The notes under the pieces are model-generated. The model did not search any database, was not told where the DNA came from, and saw nothing but the letters and a program-made list of their open reading frames with translations. The position numbers were made by a program, and so were the translations under genes. A stretch of DNA of 64,000 nucleotides, from NCBI GenBank assembly GCA_904066235.2, contig CAJFCV020000001.1, forward strand, positions 4,092,001-4,156,000, read 5' to 3'. This DNA comes from Bursaphelenchus xylophilus (taxonomy: Eukaryota > Nematoda > Chromadorea > Rhabditida > Aphelenchoididae). Shown here piece after piece: positions 55,548 through 64,000 of the stretch (the stretch's first letter is position 1; each line of letters opens with the position of its first letter).

Positions 55548-56250
55548 TATAAGCTTGCTTGAAATTTCACTCACAAAAATCTCCTCCGGCAACAACTATA
55601 AGCTTCTAAAATCAGTACTAAAGCAGATTATGATGTCATCAAAACCTCGCAAATTTGTTGTCGACCACCTGAGTGAGTGTCACACGAACACTGCCCTTAA
55701 TTTCCCTTCATTAGCCGTGTTTATATGCGAGTAAAACAAGGTGTAAGTGGCGGTTTCCCCGGGAGACTATGGGAATCCGCAGGCGGTGTGGGAGGGAGAA
55801 GTGGCTGACAAGTAAATGTAATGGGTAACAACATGACATGGTTAGGAAAAATAAAAATATTTATGTAAGACAATACAATGAAGTGGAGTAAGGAACTGGA
55901 GTTTCATAAAACTTACAATTAGTGGTATAATAACATAATTTTCTTCATGTAAAGGTTAGTTCTGCCATTATTGAAAGTTTTTAGTTTCTTCCTTGCAGTT
56001 ATTAGAAATGAGTTATTCAGATACCGTCGCACACAAGAGACTATGGAAGATGATAGGGCCTATACTGAAGGTGACCGAGAAAACTCTTGCAATTTTAAGT
56101 GATCAGAAAGTTTTGTCCACCAATTTTTGGAAAACTTGCATAACTCGCCTAAGGACAGAGATACAAAAAACATTTTTACGTGGTAGATTCTGCTTGTCAT
56201 CACTAACACACACGCCAAGTTTCAAAGTGATTGCGTTATATTCACTTGAC
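55548..56250. other. Intergenic DNA, no gene seen
   Basis: A 97-codon ORF (from 55993) runs into the mobile element at 56251 and is not supported as a gene. Nothing else is recognised. Confidence 0.4.
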
Positions 56251-56842
56251 AAGGAAAGTACTTTTATGGGGGCTCCTACTTTTTGACGGGACATATCTCA
56301 AAAAATCAGAAAAAATGTGCTGATCAAGGATATATAGATCTTAGCTGCCCATTTTAGGTTTTTAGGGGTGAAAACTCAATCGGAAGTTGGCTTAAAGTCC
56401 TATATGAACCCCTTTTCGCTTAATTTTTCACAGGTTTACAATTTTTATTTTGGCTTAAAATGATGTTTATTGAGTTTCTAAGACGTAATAAGACAGTCTT
56501 GGCCCAAAAATTTATTTTTCCGACCTTCAACTTCAAAAAAAGTTGATTCGGCCCAAAAGGGAAATCGAACCCGTGCGGCATCCCCCCTCTTGATTCCCAG
56601 ACTACGGCACTAACCACTCGGCCACACCGCTCTCTTCCGAAGGAAGAGACCGAGTGCGCTTTTTATCGTTTCGAATGCCTGCGCCTTTTGTAGGGAAATT
56701 AAGCCAGTTTTTGGGCATTTTCACCCCTAAAAACCTAAAATGGGCAGCTAAGATTTATATATCCTTGATCAGCGCATTTTTTCTGATTTTTTGAGATATG
56801 TCCCGTCAAAAAGTAGGAGCCCCCATAAAAGTACTTTCCTTG
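56251..56842. mobile_element. CAAGGAAAGTACTT element with tRNA-like core, copy 1
   Basis: 592 bp, ends CAAGGAAAGTACTTTTATGG and its complement, arms of about 140 bp, flanked by TGA on both sides (3-bp target duplication). The interior carries a minus-strand tRNA-like sequence (56549-56630). Non-coding. Confidence 0.85.
56549..56630 (-). pseudogene. tRNA-Ser-like sequence inside a mobile element
   Basis: The minus strand begins GCGGTGTGGCCGAGTGGTTA, the D-arm form typical of type II (Ser/Leu) tRNAs, and ends with B-box-like GGGTTCGATTTCC. The length of 82 nt suits a long variable arm. The acceptor pairing is poor, the T-loop has an extra base and the anticodon loop (CTGGGAA) would read GGG, so it is not a working tRNA-Ser. 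It is repeated at 58543-58624. Confidence 0.7.
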
Positions 56843-57284
56843 TGAGATATGGGTGGTCAGAAATTTATGTCCGGGAATATACAATTCCTTTTGCGTAAAT
56901 CTTGTAGCTTTCGCTTCGAATTGAAAAAAGTGCCTAACACCGCTGTAAGACATTTTTTGGAACATAGGTGAAAGTGTAAAGGAATATGCACATGTGCTGT
57001 GACAAACACCTGTTGATATACTTACATATTACATATTTACTTTTTAGGAACCAAAAAGTTTTTTTATCATCTCTATTCAGTTAAAGGACAATACATGCAT
57101 ATACTGTACAAAAGTAGAAAATGTATCTTTTACAAGTGTTTATAAACCCATTGTAGACAACATCTAAAAAATTTCGAGAATTGCAGAGTTCAACACGCGG
57201 TTGGCATAAGATCTACGCAAGTGTATCACAATACACTTGATGAGCAGACAAAAATACTTGGTAAAATGCGGCAGAGGCTACGAT

Positions 57285-57410
57285 TGTTCAATATTTTCGA
57301 TGGCTCGGCAAAGCGCGGGCTAAAACTGTCAGAAATTTATATGTGGCCTAAGCCTGACGTGAGGGTATTTGAAAAAATCTGAGCTTCACATTTGGAACCT
57401 TCCATTGCCA
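57285..57410. repeat. Fragment of the TATCTCGGC/TTTCAGGAATT repeat
   Basis: TTCAATATTTTCGATGGCTC, AAAGCGCGGGCTAAAACTG and TCTGAGCTTC match interior parts of the elements at 44050 and 62120. No termini are preserved. Confidence 0.55.
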
Positions 57411-57524
57411 CATAATTGTAAGACAATCTTATAAGCATTTCTCACAAAGTGCTTGGACATTTTCTCACTTTCGCACATTGCATCTTAAACTTATGTTGCG
57501 GATTTTTTCGAATTTTTTCCGTCA

Positions 57525-57740
57525 CGCACCGTGCAACCCTCAAAAAAGCCGATTGCACTGTGCACGTTTTTGAGCAAAACCGCAGCGGCGCAAAATTTAC
57601 GTCGCAGCGATATTTCAACTGCACAGTGCACCAAAAATAGTGCACGGGGCAAAAAATCGGGGATTTTTGCACAATGCGGACCGCGACAAACGTGCATTCC
57701 TTTTATGAAAATGCTAATATTTCGATGCACAGTGCAAAAT
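57525..57740. repeat. GCACNGTGC motif cluster 9
   Basis: Five sites (for example near 57527, 57555, 57621 and 57726) plus variants; another lies near 58058. It borders the C-run tract at 57775. Confidence 0.7.
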
Positions 57741-57774
57741 CAAAAAAAATGTGGGGGCTAAGGTAAATAGTACA

Positions 57775-57945
57775 GCCCCCCAGTCCAGTTTAGCCCCCCA
57801 TGACCCAGTACAACCCCCCTCGTCCATTCTGAACCCCAAAATTTATTTCAAAAAATTAATCCAAGTTGTATGGTCCAGCACAAGCCCCCTACATTTTAGG
57901 TCAAGCCCCCAACGTAGTAGATCAAACCCCCACTTACATTTCTTG
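57775..57945. repeat. Array of C5-C6 runs
   Basis: At least six runs of five or six C occur at about 57775, 57794, 57815, 57886, 57907 and 57929, in an AT-rich setting, several in the form AGCCCCCC or AACCCCCC. The minus strand has G5-G6 runs. Runs of G lie outside at 57752 and 57992 on the plus strand. No gene. Confidence 0.6.
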
Positions 57946-58243
57946 TATTATTCTAATTTGTTCATTATGTGGGGTGTGAAACGGGCAAAACAGTGGGGGT
58001 TTGAACTACCGAAGCCCCAAAATGTGAAATGCGCGGTGTAAAATGGGATTGTTTGGTGCACGGTGCGGTTTTATCAAAATGTCTATGCACTTTATAAAAA
58101 ACAAATATTATTGTAAATGTTTTAGTATTATCCATCGTATTTTACACATTTGACTTTCTTAAAACTTTCCAATAAGTTTCTTTCCAGTTGTTTATTTATA
58201 TGTAAGCAATGTTTATTTATCCCTCAAAAATAGATCAATTTCA

Positions 58244-58836
58244 CAAGGAAAGTACTTTTATGGGGGCTCCTGCTTTTTGACCGGACATATCTCAAAAAAT
58301 CAGAAAAAATGTGCTGATCAAGGATATATAAATCTTAGCTGCCCATTTTAGGTTTTTAGGGGTGAAAACTCAATCGGAAGTTGACTTAAAGTCCTATATG
58401 AACCCCTTTTCGCTTAATTTTTCACAGGTTTACAATTTTTATTTTGACTTAAAATGATGTTTATTGACTTTCTAAGACGTAATGAATCAGTCTTGGCACA
58501 AAAATTTATTTTTCCGACCTTCATCTTCAAAAAAAGTTGATTCGGCCCAAAAGGGATATCGAACCCGTGCGGCGTTCCCCCTCTTGATTCCCAGACTACG
58601 GCACTAGCCACTCGGCCACACCGCTCTCTTCCGAAGGAAGAGACGGACTGCGCTTTTTATCGTTTCGAATGCCTGCGCCTTTTGTAGGGAAATTAAGCCA
58701 GTTTTTGGGCATTTTCACCCCTAAAAACCTAAAATGGGCAGCTAAGATTTATATATCCTTGATCAGCACATTTTTTCTGATTTTTTGAGATATGTCCCGT
58801 CAAAAAGTAGGAGCCCCCATAAAAGTACTTTCCTTG
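58244..58836. mobile_element. CAAGGAAAGTACTT element with tRNA-like core, copy 2
   Basis: 593 bp, very close to 56251-56842 in sequence and orientation, flanked by TCA on both sides. The few differences (for example in the tRNA-like part) indicate recent spread. Confidence 0.88.
58543..58624 (-). pseudogene. tRNA-Ser-like sequence inside a mobile element
   Basis: Second copy of the sequence at 56549-56630, with a handful of substitutions (GGTTAGTGCC to GGCTAGTGCC in the D arm among them). The shared defects show it was mobile as a defective tRNA. Confidence 0.7.
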
Positions 58837-59668
58837 TCAAAAGTGAATCTCTGTTGCAAAGTAAGTAAAACGTAAAAAAAATCCCAAATAACATCCTATC
58901 ACAACTAAATTGGCAATTTCTCATTATAAAAATCATCAAAAATTTTAAAAAATCTCAAAAATGGCAAAGCTGGAAATAAAGTCCAATCACTTTGTGAAAA
59001 TGCTAATATAATAGACCTCGTATTTTAAGAATATCTCCGTAAAAAATCGGGGAAAAAGATGATTTATGGACAGACTACTTTAGCAGATTATTTTCCGCAA
59101 TTCCCTTATTTTCCGATATACATAACCTTCGTATTCTGCCCATCTTTTATTTCCCCCCAAATCATCTGACTCTTGTTCAAAGTGGATCCAAAAAATACTT
59201 TTCCGAAAACAAACAATGCGCGACAAAATGGGGCTCCTTTGAATGCCAAGGAGCACAAAAAGTCGTCGGACCAGATGTCGAGTCAGCCTTTACTGTACTT
59301 GTTTTGGCAAAACATGTTTTTTAGAGATTATCTCGTCAGAGGAGCAAGGCTTCTGGATGGAAAAAGTGCTATAATCTGATAAAAGTGTAAGATAATGTGT
59401 CGGAAAACAATCTATTTTGTAAGGATAATAAAGGTACTGCAATTTTACAGTATAAAAATGAGTGTTTTTGCGGAAAATTGGGAGAGTTTGAGAAAAAAAG
59501 TGGAAAAATTAATAAAAAAGAGGTAAAATAGATGTTTTTAAGGTAAAAACGGGGATTTCAAAGAGAAAAACAGTGTAAAATACGGCAATAAAATGAGAAA
59601 AGCAGAGTAAAATACGATGAGGGTACCATCAAGGTGATTACACATCTCAAAACTGCAAAAGAACAGCA
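58837..59668. other. Intergenic DNA before the last tRNA-His gene
   Basis: Includes the 59552-59615 block with two GTAAAATACG-type 10-mers also found at 53703-53775. No gene is recognised. Confidence 0.5.
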
Positions 59669-59740
59669 TGCCCAAGACAGGAATCGAACCTGTGTCGCCA
59701 CGGCCACAACGTGGAGTACTAACCACTATACTACTTGGGC
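59669..59740 (-). tRNA. tRNA-His (GTG), unpaired copy
   Basis: Intact 72-nt gene. The 5' flank starts like the inner spacer of the pairs (CGGCAGCTCCTCTTCTTAAT, GATGACTATTCAGCC) but the partner gene is absent. TTTT follows on the transcribed strand. Confidence 0.94.
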
Positions 59741-60600
59741 CGGCAGCTCCTCTTCTTAATTTTGATGACTATTCAGCCATTCCACATTAAAAATAGGAAC
59801 CCCCATTCATTTTACGCAGTAATTATTCATTCACAAAGAATTTTGATTAATTCTTCGAAGAAATTCACCTGTTTTAGCATGAGTAATATCAAGTGTAATA
59901 TTTAAAAGCGAAATTACTTGGGTTTTCTCGCCGTTTTTAAACGTTTAGAACCTATTCCCTCTACAAAATGCACCTTCTTTTTGCTATATTCATCGTATTT
60001 ATTCAAATTCCGATCAATTTTGGGTAAGAATTTGAATTTTTTTTTTTTTTGAATTTTTTCTCCAAAATCCAGCTCTTTGCGCCCAAAAACTTGGCCTATG
60101 GCTAATTATGACGGCCAATCTGTAATGCCTTCCCCTCCCCCGAAACGTAAACAACAAGAAGAGAGAAAGAAGGAAACGAGTGGAAGTTTCAAAACAAATT
60201 GCGAAATTTTGTTTTTTCTCCCCCCAAAAACGTCCCAAAAATAAGGTCGCGGCCGGCTGAAGAGCGATTTTTTTCATGGAAATTTACGCGGAAAATCGGG
60301 AAACCTCTCGAGCCGCGAGGTGTGGGTCAGTTCGGTCGCCGCATTTGCACACGTTTATGGCGTTGTTCGGGCAAAGGGCGTGCGTTTCTGTCAGGGTTGG
60401 GGAGGGAAACGCGCGAAAATCTTGTTTTTTGGTCATTCTGAAGGGGAAAGTGCTGAAATTTGGGGGGAATTTGAAATTTTTTAGGGAAAAAATAAGTTTT
60501 AACACTTTCCTGGGTGTTTTGATCGCACTGTTCGTCTTAATTTTTGTTGTTTTGGATTGCATTTGCTTCTAAACAGTTGTTGATTTATGGCCTGGGACTA
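59741..60600. other. Intergenic DNA with GC-richer block
   Basis: 60240-60420 is GC-richer and open in several frames, possibly a promoter. A TCAAGTGTAATAT motif lies near 59889. No product is recognised. Confidence 0.4.
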
Positions 60601-60915
60601 ATAAACTTTTGTGTGTCCAGAAAATGTGTCACGATGACACGGATTAAAAATGTGCCAGTGCTACAGACAACGGCTGGATATGACTATTAGTACTCCTTAT
60701 AGTACCCAAAAAATGTTTGGCGCAAAACTTTTGCAGTGCGCAATTTTTAATGACGGATTTTATGGATTTTTTACGCAGCGGGTACCGTTGCAAATGCCCA
60801 AAATTTTTACCTGCTCTAGAGAGTGGTCCTACTCATTTACAGCCGTTGTTTGTATCACAGGCACATTTTTAACCGGTGTCATAATGACACATTTTCTGGA
60901 CACACAAAGATTTAT
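60601..60915. mobile_element. TTTGTGTGTCCAG inverted-repeat element
   Basis: Ends TTTGTGTGTCCAGAAAATG and its complement. Immediately inside each end is a second small palindrome, GTGTCA-N3-TGACAC. Length about 300 bp, non-coding. Confidence 0.75.
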
Positions 60916-60997
60916 AGTCGCTACGACTTTTGTTAATGACAGTTCGCGTCAGCGATGCTATTGGCTCTAACTTGATCCTCGTTATATATATGCAGTG

Positions 60998-61380
60998 TAG
61001 GCTAGAAGAAGGCTTAATTAAACAATAGAAATAAAAAATTTTATCGGGCTATGGGATAAGTTATGACCTATTTTGAGGTATTTTGTATAGATATTATTGC
61101 TCACATCAGTAGTTATCTATATAAGACTTAAGAATCTTGGTTTTTGGAGCAAGTTTTGGACTTTTTAATAGCTCAGAGTCAAAAAAACTGAGGTTAACAA
61201 TAGCTAAAATTAGATAAGGTGGTTGTATTGTAAGCCTCCGCCAAGCCTTCTCCGCTCGTCATTTTCATCCAACGGCTTTTTAGGCCTCGTAGGCGACGCT
61301 TAAAAAATTTTTTTTTATTTCCACTTGCCCTACGCCTCGTACAGATCGATTGTGTTTACCCGAGCTTTCGTTGACCCGAA
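60998..61380. repeat. Dispersed direct repeat R, copy 2
   Basis: Shares ordered blocks with 42970-43450 in the same orientation, from AGGCTAGAAGAAGGCTTA to TTGACCCGAAAA. Internal deletions make it about 100 bp shorter. Confidence 0.65.
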
Positions 61381-61514
61381 AAAATCGCGATTTTTGATGT
61401 TTTGGATTTCATTTGCATTGAAAAAACAAGTTGACATAAAGTTGGTTCGAAAAACAAATAAAATACTGTTGGACTTTTGGCGTCATTTGGCCTTGAAATG
61501 ATTACCGAGCGATA

Positions 61515-61667
61515 TCAGTCTGTCGGGAAAATAATGAACAACGTCGCTGCGCCGATCGCGTCGCTGAAGCGAAAAGCAATTTGATTTTGTGGCGACGCAA
61601 TTCATTTTTTCGGCGGCGATGCAATTTTCGATGCGACAAAGTGCTCACTATTTTCCCGACAGACTTG
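61515..61667. mobile_element. TCAGTCTGTCGGG MITE, copy 4
   Basis: Ends TCAGTCTGTCGGGAAAATAA and GACAGACTTG, flanked by TA; 153 bp. The interior CGCTGCGCCGAT is shared with copies 1 and 5. Confidence 0.83.
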
Positions 61668-61867
61668 TAATTCAACGTGACGTACGATATCGCGGTCTGA
61701 GAAATCAACTCCAGGACTCATATAAAATTCCCAGGACTTTTTGCCACTAGTAATATAGATACGGTCTTTGTTGAGGCATAGACGAATAATTGTACAGAAC
61801 TTAAAAAAACAAGCACGGGAGAATTAGGCATCTTACATACCACTTGGATAAAAAATCTCGTTTCAGA

Positions 61868-63377
61868 ATGACCGATAAAATCATCTACATTGGCTCCTAC
61901 ACAGAGCCGCCGTACGCCCCGCAGAAAATAGAGAATGGAATTTATATTTTGAGATTGCAAGACGAGAAACTGAACATCATTGGAAAGAAGGACTTGAAGA
62001 ACATCTCATGGTTCTTGAAGGACCGCAACGGCACCAGATTGTACTGCTTGACGGAGGGAAAGGCGCCGCTCAGTGGAATGCATCGGTTCGACATTGACCG
62101 GTATGTTTTTTGGAGCTGACAAGGGAAATGTTCGAAGTGCGACAATGTTGATTTTGATTAAAAAATTTTTAAATTGCACTTTTTTTCATTTTCGAGATTC
62201 CTAGCTCCCGTTTTGCAAAAAAAAATTACAGTTTCTTGCCACTTTCTGGCTAATTCAAGCCTTGTTTTGACCGGTGAGGACAATTTTCCCCAAAAAAGTC
62301 AATTTTTTCCTCGAGAAATTCACAGTCACGGCCAAAAAAATCTATTTTTTCTCTGACCTCTCTCCGTGTTTGGCGTAGCGCAGGTTGGCGTCAAGTTTTT
62401 CACTGATGTGTCAAGTTTCTCTGTCGCGGAAAAAAGAACTCGTTTGGAATATTTTGCAGCCTGTATCTTCATGAAGATGGGCTGAAAAGTGTTCAAGTAA
62501 GTTGGCATTAGCAAGAGGAGGTGTTCTTCTTTCATTTGATACCAAAAAAATTTGTTTTATTTCGGGGAAAGATATAGAATTTGTCCAACTCTCTCGATGG
62601 TCAAGATCGTTGAATATCTCGGCTCTCCTTGCAAATCAGGAGCTAAAATTTTCAGGAATTTATAAGTGCTCTTGGCTCAACTTGTATGCAAAATTTAAAG
62701 AAAATCTGAGCATCTGAGCGTCGCACTTCATACACTTCCCCTGTAAATTACGATAGTTTCAATCCCACATCTCTCAATTCTTTGATTACTTTCTTCTTGA
62801 TAGATAATATTACCCACCAAATCATCGTATTTTAGGTCCACCGGAGAGCTGAACAACCTCACATCGATCCTGTTCCCCGAGCCCGGCGCTTGTTACATGA
62901 GCAGTTTGCGCGAAGAGGAGGATAATCTTCTGGCCATCGCCTTCTACGACGGCGGAGTTGTCCGGACTGTCTGTGAGGACGATACCGGCAGACTGCATCC
63001 CCATCCGCCTGTGGTCTTTCATGACAAAAGCGGAACGATCCCGGATCGGCAGGAAGCGCCGCATCCCCACTCGGTCCTCCCGTTGGAGTCGGGCGACGAA
63101 TTTCTGGTCTCGGATCTGGGCGCTGACGCGCTGTATAAGGTAAATTTGAAATTTATATACTGTCGGTAAGATTGGTGCAGAAATTTTAAAAATTTTTTGA
63201 CCATTCGTATTTTAGCTTCGTTGTCGCGAAAGCAAGACCAGAATCATGCACAAAATCTCGATGCCCCCGGGCTACGGGCCTCGCCATTTGCTAAAACACC
63301 CCAAATACGATCTTCTTTTCGTCATCAATGAACTCTCGAATACTTTGGTGGTATACGAGACGGATGGGTTGTATGCT
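61868..63377 (+). CDS. Lactonase-family beta-propeller protein (5' part)
   Basis: Exons 61868-62100, 62836-63139 and 63216-63377, 233 residues before the gene leaves the window. It resembles the seven-bladed 6-phosphogluconolactonase/lactonase family (bacterial Pgl type), which hydrolyses sugar lactones. Landmarks are IYIGSYT at the N-terminus, GTRLYCLTEG, FDIDRSTGELN, AIAFYDGGVV and the family signature RQEAPHPHSV (149-158) followed by FLVSDLGADALYK. An acceptor GTTTCAG one base before the ATG fits trans-splicing. Introns 1 and 2 end in CGTATTTTAG, a splice-site form of the genome-wide 10-mer. Intron 1 hosts a 624-bp element, and the open last intron carries a MITE. Substrate cannot be told from sequence. 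Confidence 0.9.
62120..62743. mobile_element. CAAGGGAAATGTTCG inverted-repeat element in lactonase intron 1
   Basis: Ends CAAGGGAAATGTTCGAAGTG and its diverged complement, both continuing GAAGTGCGAC. The interior shares TCGTTGAATATCTCGGCTC and AAAATTTTCAGGAATT with 44050-44437. Non-coding. A related left end occurs near 63497 in the next intron. Confidence 0.7.
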
Positions 63378-63721
63378 GTGAGTTTTTTGCGGTTTTTAGT
63401 GTTACAATTTGAAATGGGTTCTTAGGAGCTTTTTATAACTTTAATTGGGTTGACAACCTTTGTTATGTCAGATCTTTCGGTCTTTTTTTGGCTAGGGAAA
63501 TGCTCAATATGCGACGCTCATATTTTCTTTAGATCTTGCATACAATTAGGTTCTAGGCTCTAAATCAGCTCCTGAAAATTTTTGCTCCGGTTTTGCAAGG
63601 GCAGCCGAGATTTTCGGTAAATAATGAAGGAGTACGCAAAATGCCGAGAGTGGGCAGATTAAAAAAGCGCTTTTTGAACAAACCTCTGCCAATTTCGCGC
63701 GGAAAAAAGTGGTTTTCTTTA

Positions 63722-63876
63722 TCAGTTTGCCGGGAAAATAATGAACATAATGTCGCTGCACCGATCGCGTCGTTGAAGTGAAAAGTAATTTGATTTTGCC
63801 GCAACACAATTCAGTTTCTCGGCGGCGATGCGATTTTGCATGCGATAGAGTGCTCGTTATTTTCCCGACAGACTGA
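63722..63876. mobile_element. TCAGTCTGTCGGG MITE, copy 5
   Basis: Ends TCAGTTTGCCGGGAAAATAA and GACAGACTGA, flanked by TA; 155 bp. It lies in the last, unfinished intron of the lactonase gene. Confidence 0.83.
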
Positions 63877-64000
63877 TAGAAGTGTTGCTTTTACCGATTG
63901 AAATAAAGCTGAAAATTGGCGTGGCTAAACTGGGGAAAAAATCTTAAATTTTGACAAACTTTTGGACAGAAAATCTTGATGATCTATGCAAATAGAGGGC

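Overview
This window is nuclear DNA from a nematode, probably a rhabditid; the species cannot be fixed from sequence alone. The evidence is AT-rich intergenic DNA, GT-AG introns with TTTCAG-type acceptors, likely trans-splice acceptors a few bases before start codons, dispersed TTACAGTA motifs, and metazoan gene content. Only about a tenth of the window looks coding. The rest is short repeats, inverted-repeat elements and motif arrays.

Genes, left to right: a 52-residue secreted Cys-rich peptide (minus, 2193-2351); a tandem CCCH zinc-finger protein (plus, to 3929); two related four-pass membrane proteins (minus, 4320-5267 and 6630-8963); a RluA-type pseudouridine synthase (minus, 9508-11404) sharing a 272-bp head-to-head promoter region with a UBR7-like UBR-box/PHD protein (plus, 11677-13430); a long stretch without protein genes (about 13.4-42 kb) holding tRNA genes, foldback elements and motif arrays; a thyrotropin-releasing-hormone-receptor-like GPCR (plus, 42009-47910); an ornithine decarboxylase antizyme with a programmed +1 frameshift at TTT-TGA (minus, 49539-50331); and the 5' part of a lactonase-type beta-propeller protein (plus, from 61868, running off the end). 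These genes have unrelated functions and no operon is evident.

The repeat landscape is the unusual part. (1) The 10-mer GTAAAATACG/CGTATTTTAC occurs about 50 times, on both strands, outside recognised exons; at nine or more sites it lies beside a GGGG-loop-CCCC hairpin. (2) The spaced palindrome GCACNGTGC, with all four centre bases, forms dense arrays of up to about 1.2 kb in at least nine places. (3) Seven intact, apparently identical tRNA-His(GTG) genes lie in divergent pairs inside inverted-repeat elements with shared ends. (4) There are several families of non-autonomous terminal-inverted-repeat elements, many with visible target-site duplications (TA, TNA or other 3-bp). (5) A set of introns shares the 3'-end motif AAGTRTAATATAATTT.

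All exon boundaries were read by eye from splice signals and frame continuity. Repeat positions are accurate to a few bases at clear termini and approximate elsewhere.
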